From: Planctomycetota bacterium
GTDB lineage: Bacteria > Patescibacteriota > Patescibacteriia > Patescibacteriales > UBA12465
Length of the DNA: 9,032 bases
NCBI GenBank assembly: GCA_025453315.1
Contig: JALOQQ010000033.1
Span: 1-9,032 of the forward strand
Direction: 5' to 3'
Under the pieces are notes generated by a model. It ran no database searches, was not told the origin of the DNA, and saw only the letters and a program-made list of their open reading frames with translations. Shown in pieces: positions 1-6,188 of the stretch (position 1 is its first letter; every line of letters starts with the position of its first letter). The translations under genes and the position numbers were made by a program.

Positions 1-1143
1 GCTACTAGTTTTAACTATAGACGTCAGAATAATTTTTATAATGGCGTAAAAATTGAGCAATTTTCTTTGGACGGCAATTTGGTTTTAGGTTTTAAGGGCG
101 ACAAGTCTGAACAAAAGCGATTTTTGTCTTTACTGGAGGGGGACTATGATATTGTGACGATTTTTGCTGCTCAATATTGGGCTAGCGATTTAGCTTTAGT
201 AAATTTAGCAAAAATTAAGGCTAAAATTATTTTTGTGCCTACGGGCTTTAGTCGTTTACAAGATCCGCTCTATTTTAAAAAATACTTCAGCTTAATGCCA
301 GATTGGTTGAATAGGATTGATCTTAATGTTTTTTTATCAACTGAAAATCAGGATTATCTTTTTGCGCAGTCCCAAGGGATTAAGAATTTTGTTATTATTC
401 CTAATGGCGCTGATGAAAGGGAATTTTTAAATTCATCTCAAATTAATATTAGGGAAAAATATAAAATTTCTGAATCGGAATTATTGGTTTTGCAGGTTGG
501 CACTCATACTGGCGAAAAAGGGCATAAAAGCGCTTTAGAAATTTTTGCTGGCGCCAAGTTTAAACAACCAGCCACATTTTTACTGGTTGGCGATGATTTT
601 AATGGTGGTTGTTGGAATGCTTGCGAAAAACGTGCTCAAGAAATAAATTTACAATCAGGGAAGCGGGTAATTTTAGCTAAGCAAGAAAGGGTCGAAACTG
701 TAGCTTCTTTTTTAGCGGCGGATATCTTTTTATTTCCTTCTAATTTAGAATGCTCTCCTTTAGCGCTTTATGAATCTTTAGCTGCTAAGTTGCCGTTTCT
801 AAGTAGTCCGGCCGGAAATGCTTCAGAGATAATTAAAGCCTCGGGTGGCGGTCTTCTTTTACCAGCTAAAAGAAAATTGTTTATTCGTCAGTCTTTTTTA
901 CAATTTGTTAAATTATTAATAAAGAAAATATTGAGTTTAAATTTTAAACCATTTAATAATCATGCTCGTTTTTATGAGGTTGATATTAGAGCTTCAATAA
1001 AAATTTTAGAAGAATTAGCCGCCAATACCGAAAAAAGAAGAGAAATGGGAGAAAGAGGATTTACTTATTGGCAGAATGGTCATACTTGGTCGCAAATTGT
1101 TCAACAATACGAAAATATTTATCAAAAATTATGTCAGAAATAA
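1..1143 (+). CDS. Glycosyltransferase, GT4-like (GT-B fold), 5' partial
   Basis: Likely transfers a sugar from a nucleotide-sugar donor in surface-glycan synthesis at the cytoplasmic face of the membrane. The frame is open from base 1, so the true start lies outside the window and 380 codons are visible; the TTG at 67 is only an internal leucine codon. The N-terminal acceptor-side half has the hydrophobic strands and helices of a GT-B fold. IPNGAD (about 397-414) marks the start of the C-terminal donor domain, followed by VLQVGTHTGEKGH and LLVGDD. The EX7E signature of retaining GT4 enzymes is clear as ECSPLALYE, with glutamates at 748-750 and 772-774, followed by SSPAGNASEI. The end overlaps the next glycosyltransferase by 13 bases, pointing to translational coupling. 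The family is secure; donor and acceptor are unknown. Confidence 0.88.
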   Translation, partial: ATSFNYRRQNNFYNGVKIEQFSLDGNLVLGFKGDKSEQKRFLSLLEGDYDIVTIFAAQYWASDLALVNLAKIKAKIIFVPTGFSRLQDPLYFKKYFSLMPDWLNRIDLNVFLSTENQDYLFAQSQGIKNFVIIPNGADEREFLNSSQINIREKYKISESELLVLQVGTHTGEKGHKSALEIFAGAKFKQPATFLLVGDDFNGGCWNACEKRAQEINLQSGKRVILAKQERVETVASFLAADIFLFPSNLECSPLALYESLAAKLPFLSSPAGNASEIIKASGGGLLLPAKRKLFIRQSFLQFVKLLIKKILSLNFKPFNNHARFYEVDIRASIKILEELAANTEKRREMGERGFTYWQNGHTWSQIVQQYENIYQKLCQK

Positions 1144-2063
1144 GCGGGTCAGAAAATTTAATCAAAACTAATTTAACCAAAAAGAAATTAACAGAAATAA
1201 ATTCAAGTAATTTGGCAAAACCCGATTTTACTCTACTAATGGCTAATTACAATCGGGCCGAATATTTACCAGCAGCTATTGAATCAGTTTTAAGACAAAC
1301 CCATCAAAATTGGGAGTTGTTAATTATGGATGATGCTTCTTTTGACTCTTCAGTTGAGGTTATTAAAAAATATTTAGGTGACAAGCGTTTGAAATTTTTT
1401 CAACAGCCTAGCAATAAAGGTTATACTATTGCTTTAAAAGAATTAATTAGTTCGGCGCAAGGTGAAGTTATTGGAATTATTGATAGTGATGATGTTTTGG
1501 CTGAGACGGCCCTAGCCCGAATGTTGGAGGCTTATCGTTCTCAACCAAAAATAGGTTTTGCTTATTCTCAATTCATGGTTTGCGATAAAAATTTAAAACC
1601 TCTTAAACTTGGTTTTGCTTCCGAGACTTTAAAGGGAGAATCTAATCTTCATCGTCATCATATTAATCATTTTAAAACTTTTAAACGAGAAGCTTATTTT
1701 CAAACTAGCGGTTATGATGAAGAAATACTTTACGCTGAGGATATTGATTTGGTTTTTAAAATGGAAGAAAAATTTCCTTCCGCTTTTGTTAATGAAGTTT
1801 TGTATTATTATCGTTTCTTAGCGGATTCGCAAACTCATCTTTGGCATAAAAAACAAATTTCCGGTATGTCCGCTAAAGTCGCTAAATTTAATGCTTTCTC
1901 TCGCCGTTTTAAGAGTAATTCCTTAGTTCCTAATGTTGGTCCGCAAAAAATGATTTGGGAAATGAGTAAGGGATTTTATTTAGCTACTACTTTATTGGAT
2001 TTTAAGAAGATGTGGTTTTTTTTAAAAAAGATAATTTATTTTATTAAAATATTTTTATTTTAG
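1131..2063 (+). CDS. Glycosyltransferase family 2 (GT-A fold)
   Basis: A 310-residue inverting-type glycosyltransferase, probably adding a sugar to a cell-surface polymer or lipid-linked glycan. After a polar tail of about 30 residues comes the GT-A core: TLLMANYNRAEYL (residues 34-46), SVLRQTHQNWELLIMDDAS, then the metal- and nucleotide-binding DSDD (118-121). AEDIDL (202-207) supplies the usual acidic catalytic-base region. The last 20 residues are basic and hydrophobic and may associate with the membrane. I chose the ATG at 1131: an in-frame TTG at 1068 would add 21 residues lying wholly inside the upstream gene and lacking any GT2 resemblance. The overlap with the upstream gene and the 11-base gap to the prepilin peptidase suggest one operon. 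No Shine-Dalgarno sequence is visible. Sugar specificity is not readable. Confidence 0.9.
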   Translation: MSEISGSENLIKTNLTKKKLTEINSSNLAKPDFTLLMANYNRAEYLPAAIESVLRQTHQNWELLIMDDASFDSSVEVIKKYLGDKRLKFFQQPSNKGYTIALKELISSAQGEVIGIIDSDDVLAETALARMLEAYRSQPKIGFAYSQFMVCDKNLKPLKLGFASETLKGESNLHRHHINHFKTFKREAYFQTSGYDEEILYAEDIDLVFKMEEKFPSAFVNEVLYYYRFLADSQTHLWHKKQISGMSAKVAKFNAFSRRFKSNSLVPNVGPQKMIWEMSKGFYLATTLLDFKKMWFFLKKIIYFIKIFLF

Positions 2064-2074
2064 TTTATTTTTGT

Positions 2075-2842
2075 ATGATTATTTTTATTGTTTTAGCTTT
2101 TATTTTAGGTCTCATTATTGGTAGTTTTTTAAATTGTTTGGCTTGGCGGCTTTATCAAGAAGAAACTATTTTGGGACGTTCTTATTGCCCGAAGTGTCGT
2201 CGTCAAATTGTTTGGTACGACAACATCCCGGTAATTAGTTTCATTCTTTTGCGTGGTCGTTGCCGACATTGTCACAAGACTATTTCCTGGCAGTATCCCT
2301 TAGTAGAAATTATTACGGCCACTCTTTTTGCTTTAGCTGTTTGGCTTAATATTAGTGGCTTAGAAATAAATTTTAAAATGCTTATTCCTAGCTTTTTACT
2401 TATTGCCACTATGATGGTGGTTTTTATTTCTGATAGTCGTTGGCTAGTTATTTCTAATTGGTTGATTTTAGTTATGACGCCAGTTTTTTTCTTATACAAT
2501 ATTTTTATTTTACATTTTTCTTTGGCTAATTTGGCTATTGGAATACTGGTCGGAACTAGCGTTTTTGCTCTTCAGTATTTTATTACTAAAGGCAGGGGAA
2601 TTGGAGAAGGGGATATTTGGTTGGGCCTATTATTAGGGACGTTTTTTGGTTGGGCACAATTTTTGGTCGTCTTTTTTCTTACCTATGTCGGTGGTTCAAT
2701 CATTAGTCTTTTCTTATTATTACTAAGAAAAAAGAAGTTAAAATCTAAATTGCCTTTAGGAATATTCTTGGCGCCAGCGGCTATTATTACTTTGTTTTGG
2801 GGAGAAAAATTAATTGCTTGGTATCTAAATTTATTGTCCTAG
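2075..2842 (+). CDS. pilD: Type IV prepilin peptidase (A24 family)
   Basis: Membrane aspartyl protease that cleaves the leader peptide of type IV pilin-like proteins and, in bifunctional members, methylates the new N terminus. The protein has 255 residues, usual for the family. In order: an N-terminal membrane helix with GSFLNCLAWRL (16-26); a cytoplasmic loop with the zinc-type cysteines C38, C41, C63 and C66, plus the diagnostic YDNIPVISFILLRGRCRHC and ISWQYPLVE; then several hydrophobic helices. The two catalytic aspartates are D120 (in SDSRWLVISN) and D180 (in the GEGDIWLG match to the GxGD motif). Both catalytic residues and all four cysteines are present, so both activities are plausible. 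It ends an apparent operon with two glycosyltransferases. Type IV pili are widespread in Patescibacteria and are linked to DNA uptake and host attachment. No Shine-Dalgarno sequence is seen. Confidence 0.95.
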   Translation: MIIFIVLAFILGLIIGSFLNCLAWRLYQEETILGRSYCPKCRRQIVWYDNIPVISFILLRGRCRHCHKTISWQYPLVEIITATLFALAVWLNISGLEINFKMLIPSFLLIATMMVVFISDSRWLVISNWLILVMTPVFFLYNIFILHFSLANLAIGILVGTSVFALQYFITKGRGIGEGDIWLGLLLGTFFGWAQFLVVFFLTYVGGSIISLFLLLLRKKKLKSKLPLGIFLAPAAIITLFWGEKLIAWYLNLLS

Positions 2843-2873
2843 TTTTTTGTATACATTTTTTGTTCAACTTTTA

Positions 2874-2902
2874 TTGCTATCTTTTTTAAAATGGCTTATA
2901 AT
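2874..2902 (+). promoter_or_regulatory. Predicted sigma70-like promoter of ftsA
   Basis: A perfect -10 box TATAAT lies at 2897-2902, with a four-of-six match to the -35 consensus, TTGCTA, at 2874-2879 and an optimal 17-base spacer. It lies in the 128-base gap after the prepilin peptidase gene. Transcription would begin near 2909, leaving a leader of about 60 bases before ftsA. No terminator hairpin is visible after the prepilin peptidase, so read-through from upstream is possible as well. Confidence 0.65.
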
Positions 2903-2970
2903 GAAAATACATTAAAAGTCATTTTTTATTTACGCAAAATTAAGCGAAATAATTAAGAAAAACAAAAACT

Positions 2971-4221
2971 ATGAAAGAGGAAATCATTGCTGGTTTGGAC
3001 ATCGGTTCTACTACTATTAGATTAGCTATTGGACAAAGAACAATAAGTACGGAAGGCGAGGAATTGCATATTATTGGTGCAGTCTCTGCTCCTACTAATG
3101 GAGTAAGTAAAGGGATTGTAAATAGTATCGAAGACGTAGGTGCCGCTATTGTTTCTTGTTTGGAAAAAGCTGAACGTTTAGTCGGTCTGCCAATTTCTAG
3201 TGTCTGGGTTAGCGTTAATGATCCTCATATCCGTTGTGAACGTAGTCGCGGTGTAGTAGCTGTTGGTAGAAGTGGTGGTGAAATTACGGAGAATGATATT
3301 AGTCGTTCTATTGAAGCCGCTCGCGCTTTAGCTATGCCCGCTAATTATGAAATACTTCACGTCATTCCAATTAAGTTTACCGTTGATAGTCAGGATAATA
3401 TCAAGGACCCAGTTGGTATGAGCGGTGTTCGTTTAGAAGTTGAGACTTTAATTATTTTAGGATTGAATAATCAAATCAAAAATTTAACCAAAGCAATTTA
3501 TCGCGCTGGTTTAGATATTGAAGATTTAGTTTTAGCTCCACTCGCTGCTGCTGAAAATATTTTAACTCCTAAACAAAAAGAATTAGGTGCGGCCATTGTT
3601 AGTATCGGTTCTTCCACTACTGGCTTAGCTGTTTATGAAGAAAGTAATTTACTTTATACTACTGTTTTGCCGATTGGCTCTGAACACATTACTTCTGATA
3701 TTGCCATTGGCTTGCGTTGTCCCTTAAATTTAGCTGAACGTATTAAAATAGAATATGGTACTTTACATGCTCCAGAGGGACGAGATGAAATTGATATTTC
3801 CGAATTACTTAAGGCTGAGGGAATTGAAGATGAAGTAACCACTATTTCTAAAAAATATGTAGCCGAAATAATTGAAGCTAGAGGAGAAGAAATAATGGAG
3901 CGTATTGATCAGGAATTAAGAAAAATTGATCGTTCCGGCATGTTGCCAGCGGGAATTTTCTTAATGGGTGGCGGTTCTAAACTTAATGGTTTAGTTGAAT
4001 TTACTAAAAAGAAGTTGCGTTTACCAGCCGCTTTAGGACTAAGTAAAAGCATGAACGTTGTTTTAGATAAAGCACAGGATCCAGAATATTTAACCGCCAT
4101 TGGTTTGGTTTCTTGGGCTAATGCTTTTTCCGGTTCTTCTAATAAGCCAGGCTTAAAAAAGAATGTTGGTGAATTTATGGATAAAGCTAAGAATTTCTTT
4201 AAGAAAATGATTCCACAGTAA
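2971..4221 (+). CDS. ftsA: Cell division protein FtsA
   Basis: Actin-fold protein that tethers FtsZ filaments to the membrane and recruits later division proteins. It has 416 residues, typical length. The phosphate-1 loop is GLDIGSTTIRLAIG (8-21). The FtsA-specific 1C subdomain occupies about 85-165 (VSVNDPHIRCERSRG through VETLIILG). The adenosine-side motif is IFLMGGGSKLNGL (329-341). The C-terminal GEFMDKAKNFFKKMIPQ (400-416) is an amphipathic membrane-targeting helix. The phosphate-2 motif is altered: SIGSSTTG (211-218) replaces the common DIGGGTTD, so the usual aspartate is serine. The ATG at 2971 puts the phosphate-1 loop at the normal distance. No Shine-Dalgarno sequence is present. 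ftsZ follows after 114 bases, the normal order, but ftsQ and mur genes are not next to it here. Confidence 0.97.
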   Translation: MKEEIIAGLDIGSTTIRLAIGQRTISTEGEELHIIGAVSAPTNGVSKGIVNSIEDVGAAIVSCLEKAERLVGLPISSVWVSVNDPHIRCERSRGVVAVGRSGGEITENDISRSIEAARALAMPANYEILHVIPIKFTVDSQDNIKDPVGMSGVRLEVETLIILGLNNQIKNLTKAIYRAGLDIEDLVLAPLAAAENILTPKQKELGAAIVSIGSSTTGLAVYEESNLLYTTVLPIGSEHITSDIAIGLRCPLNLAERIKIEYGTLHAPEGRDEIDISELLKAEGIEDEVTTISKKYVAEIIEARGEEIMERIDQELRKIDRSGMLPAGIFLMGGGSKLNGLVEFTKKKLRLPAALGLSKSMNVVLDKAQDPEYLTAIGLVSWANAFSGSSNKPGLKKNVGEFMDKAKNFFKKMIPQ

Positions 4222-4256
4222 AGCCTTAATTACTCCTTGCATTTTTAAAGGCTTTA
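4219..4256 (+). other. Hairpin over the ftsA stop codon
   Basis: A perfect 9-base inverted repeat pairs TAAAGCCTT (4219-4227) with AAGGCTTTA (4248-4256) around a 20-base loop. The left arm includes the ftsA TAA stop and the right arm enters the TATAAT at 4255-4260. No uridine tract follows, so it is not a standard intrinsic terminator. It could be an mRNA-processing or attenuation structure, or an operator overlapping an ftsZ promoter. The role is inferred only. Confidence 0.4.
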
Positions 4257-4265
4257 TAATAAGAT
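4237..4265 (+). promoter_or_regulatory. Candidate distal ftsZ promoter
   Basis: TTGCAT (4237-4242) and TAAGAT (4260-4265) are spaced by 17 bases. A perfect TATAAT at 4255-4260 overlaps the latter but sits only 12 bases from TTGCAT, so which -10 box is used is unclear. It would give a leader of about 65 bases. A separate ftsZ promoter would allow FtsZ to be made in excess of FtsA, as is common in bacteria. Moderate to low confidence, because such motifs arise easily in AT-rich DNA. Confidence 0.4.
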
Positions 4266-4285
4266 GCATTCATTAATTTAGAGTT

Positions 4286-4313
4286 TAAGACATTTAATAT
4301 ATTAATAAGACAT
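4286..4313. repeat. Direct repeat pair flanking a palindrome, upstream of ftsZ
   Basis: Two identical TAAGACAT octamers (4286-4293 and 4306-4313) directly abut the 12-base perfect palindrome TTAATATATTAA (4294-4305). The octamers repeat with a 20-base period, about two helical turns, so they would lie on the same DNA face. The element ends 7 bases before a -10-like TAAAAT at 4320-4325 and 23 bases before the ftsZ ATG. An operator for a dimeric regulator is one reading; an insertion or excision footprint is another. Confidence 0.5.
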
Positions 4314-4319
4314 ATTAAC

Positions 4320-4325
4320 TAAAAT
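4320..4325 (+). promoter_or_regulatory. Possible start-proximal -10 box of ftsZ
   Basis: TAAAAT lies 10 bases before the ftsZ ATG at 4336, nearly the same placement as the TATAAT 9 bases before the ATG at 6189, and both sit in an ATTAACTA context. No good -35 hexamer is found 16-18 bases upstream; the repeat-palindrome element occupies that position instead. If used, the transcript would have an extremely short leader. Weak on its own. Confidence 0.3.
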
Positions 4326-4335
4326 AAAAAATAGT

Positions 4336-5517
4336 ATGCCAGAAATAAAACCAGAGGTAGAAACGTTTGCTAAAATAAAAGTCGTCGGTGTCGGCGGCGG
4401 CGGCGGTAGTGCTATCAATCGCATGATTGAAAAAGGTATTCGTGGTGTAGAGTTTGTGGCCATTAATACTGATATTCAAGCTTTACATTTAAATAAAGCT
4501 CAAGAAAAAGTACATATTGGTCGTACTGTAACCAAAGGACTTGGTGCTGGTATGAATCCAGAAATGGGTAAATTAGCCGCTGAAGAATCACAAAATGAAA
4601 TTCGTGAAGCTTTAAAAAACTCAGACATGGTTTTTGTTACTTGTGGTTTGGGTGGTGGTACTGGTACGGGAGCTGCTCCAGTAGTTGCCGAGATTGCTAA
4701 GGATATGGGTGCTTTAACCGTAGCTGTTGTTACTCGTCCTTTTGCTTTTGAAGGTGGTCAGAGAAAATCTATCGCTGAAAGAGGTTATGCCGAATTAGCT
4801 GATAAGGTTGATACTATTATTAGTATTTCTAATGATAAATTATTACAAATTATAGAGAAGAATACTTCTTTACTCGATGCTTTTGTAAAGGCTGATGATA
4901 TTTTACGCCAAGGTGTACAGGGAATTGCTGAGATTATTACTGTCCCTGGTATTATTAATGCCGACTTTGCCGACGTTAAAGCAGTTATGTCTAATGCCGG
5001 TTCGGCTCTCATGGGTATTGGTCAGGCTAGTGGTGAAAACAAAGCCATTGAAGCCGCTAAGATGGCCATTAATTCCAATCTTCTTGATCTTACCATTGAT
5101 GGCGCCAGAGGAATTGTCTTTACTATTACCGGTGGCCCTGGTTTATCAATGAACGAAGTTAATGAGGCTGCTAAGATTATTACTTCTTCAGCTGATGAAG
5201 ACGCTAAAATTATTTTTGGTGCCGTTATTGATGAAAAATTAAAAGATGAAATTCGTATCACGGTAGTTGCTACTGGATTTGATGGTAAAAATAAGAAAGT
5301 AGTTACTAAGACAGAAAAGACTTATACCCCCAACTCTTATTTAGATAAAATTGAAAAAGAAGAGCCAAATATTGATAAAATAAAAAGTAAGCTTTCTGTT
5401 TTGAAGGCTACTCCTAAGCCAATCATCCATAATAGTTCCAGTTTTGGTTCTACTAAGGAAGAAGAGAATGATGATGAATTAAGTGTTCCAGCTTTTATCC
5501 GGAAGAAGATGATGTAA
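4336..5517 (+). CDS. ftsZ: Cell division protein FtsZ
   Basis: Tubulin-like GTPase that polymerises into the division ring. It has 393 residues, normal length. The N-terminal nucleotide-binding domain has VGVGGGGGSAINRM (17-30), VAINTDIQAL and the tubulin signature GGGTGTG (106-112), then TRPFAFEG. The T7 synergy loop NADFADV (208-214), with catalytic-type D210 and D213, completes the GTPase site of the next subunit. The C-terminal domain runs to about 318, followed by a charged linker of about 60 residues. DELSVPAFIRKKM (380-392) matches the conserved C-terminal peptide that binds FtsA. All active-site motifs look intact. It follows ftsA and is closed by a strong terminator 22 bases after the stop. 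The ATG at 4336 has no Shine-Dalgarno sequence; the leader is A-rich. Confidence 0.98.
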   Translation: MPEIKPEVETFAKIKVVGVGGGGGSAINRMIEKGIRGVEFVAINTDIQALHLNKAQEKVHIGRTVTKGLGAGMNPEMGKLAAEESQNEIREALKNSDMVFVTCGLGGGTGTGAAPVVAEIAKDMGALTVAVVTRPFAFEGGQRKSIAERGYAELADKVDTIISISNDKLLQIIEKNTSLLDAFVKADDILRQGVQGIAEIITVPGIINADFADVKAVMSNAGSALMGIGQASGENKAIEAAKMAINSNLLDLTIDGARGIVFTITGGPGLSMNEVNEAAKIITSSADEDAKIIFGAVIDEKLKDEIRITVVATGFDGKNKKVVTKTEKTYTPNSYLDKIEKEEPNIDKIKSKLSVLKATPKPIIHNSSSFGSTKEEENDDELSVPAFIRKKMM

Positions 5518-5539
5518 TTTTAAATAAAATTATTTATAT

Positions 5540-5567
5540 AAAAATGAGGTTTTGCGACCTCATTTTT
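5540..5567 (+). terminator. Rho-independent terminator after ftsZ
   Basis: An 11-base perfect stem pairs 5540-5550 (AAAAATGAGGT) with 5557-5567 (ACCTCATTTTT) around the six-base loop TTTGCG, with the T-run forming the 3' arm. The A-run on the left arm could also make it work from the opposite strand, although no reverse-strand gene is seen. It ends the ftsA-ftsZ unit. Confidence 0.92.
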
Positions 5568-5649
5568 AAAACTTTAAAATATAAATTTAATAGTTGTTAT
5601 TAATAGGATTTAATATCAGTTATTAATAAAGAAAGAAAAACACTGATTA

Positions 5650-6081
5650 ATGGTTATGAATAGGGTAAATAAAAAAGTAATGGTTTTTGGCACCTTTGAT
5701 ATTTTTCATGAAGGTCATCGTAATTTTTTAAAACAAGCTAAAAAGTTTGGTGATTTTTTATATGTTTTGATTGCTCGTGATCAAACAGTCTTGGAAGTAA
5801 AAAAAACTCCACCCCTCAATTTAGAATCTCAAAGATTGTTAGCAATAAAAGATAGTGGCTTGGCGGACAAAGTTATTCTGGGTAATTTGCGTGATAAATA
5901 TAGAGCTATCAAGAAATATCAACCAGATATAATTTGCCTGGGTTATGATCAAAATTCTTTTAATAATTGTTTAAAAGAGAAATTATTGGAGTTAAATTTA
6001 GGAACCACCAAGATAATTCGTTTAAAGCCTTTTAAGCCTAATATTTATAAAACTTCTAAATTAAAAAAGCTATTATTTTAA
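5650..6081 (+). CDS. Cytidylyltransferase-fold nucleotidyltransferase, FAD-synthase (RibL)-like
   Basis: A 143-residue HxGH nucleotidyltransferase. The fold motif VFGTFDIFHEGHRNFL (12-27) contains GTFD and the catalytic HEGH (20-23). ARDQTV (42-47), ESQRLLAI (59-66), LGYDQ (97-101) and KTS (134-136) follow. This set resembles archaeal RibL FAD synthase, which adenylates FMN to FAD, more than TagD glycerol-3-phosphate cytidylyltransferase, which usually ends with a different RTxGISTT-like motif. Substrate is therefore inferred; glycerol-phosphate or another small phosphate acceptor remains possible. It appears monocistronic, lying between the ftsZ terminator and its own, whose stem includes the last codons. 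The ATG at 5650 was chosen; the ATG two codons later (5656) would serve equally well. No Shine-Dalgarno sequence is seen. Confidence 0.85.
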   Translation: MVMNRVNKKVMVFGTFDIFHEGHRNFLKQAKKFGDFLYVLIARDQTVLEVKKTPPLNLESQRLLAIKDSGLADKVILGNLRDKYRAIKKYQPDIICLGYDQNSFNNCLKEKLLELNLGTTKIIRLKPFKPNIYKTSKLKKLLF

Positions 6082-6098
6082 TAATAGCTTTTTTAATT
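6059..6098 (+). terminator. Intrinsic terminator overlapping the end of the nucleotidyltransferase gene
   Basis: A perfect 17-base inverted repeat pairs 6059-6075 with 6082-6098 around a six-base loop TTTTAA (6076-6081). The core is AGCTATTA/TAATAGCT followed by a six-T run. The left arm is coding sequence for KLKKLL, and the TAA stop (6079-6081) sits in the loop. Only two G-C pairs are present, so stability depends on the length of the stem. Confidence 0.85.
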
Positions 6099-6150
6099 AT
6101 AATCTGATTCGCTCTTTAAGATTCATTAATAGATTGATTTAGAGTTTTGA

Positions 6151-6179
6151 TTGATTTTTTAAGGTTAATTAACTATAAT
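6151..6179 (+). promoter_or_regulatory. Predicted promoter giving a near-leaderless transcript
   Basis: TTGATT (6151-6156) and a perfect TATAAT (6174-6179) are separated by 17 bases. The start codon is at 6189, so transcription would begin only about two to four bases before the ATG. It lies directly after the terminator of the previous gene and is probably the promoter of the three-gene unit that follows. Confidence 0.6.
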
Positions 6180-6188
6180 TAGAACATT

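Noticed and set aside
67..69. TTG as the start of the first glycosyltransferase
   Set aside because: The frame is open through base 1, and the residues before 67 continue as ordinary coding sequence, so the gene is truncated by the window edge.
1068..1130. TTG at 1068 as the start of the GT2 gene
   Set aside because: It adds 21 residues encoded wholly inside the upstream gene with no family similarity; ATG at 1131 gives a conventional short overlap.
2272..2499. Reverse-strand open frame inside the prepilin peptidase gene
   Set aside because: The forward frame has all catalytic motifs; this is a composition-driven shadow. The same applies to reverse frames inside ftsA, ftsZ and the last gene (for example 8348-8560).
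2848..2855. TGTATACA palindrome upstream of the ftsA promoter
   Set aside because: A single 8-base palindrome with no second copy found in the other gaps; too short to support as an operator.
4895..5152. Second forward frame within ftsZ (leucine-rich, 85 codons)
   Set aside because: Lies inside strongly conserved FtsZ sequence, has no start context, and its leucine-rich composition is typical of an out-of-frame reading.
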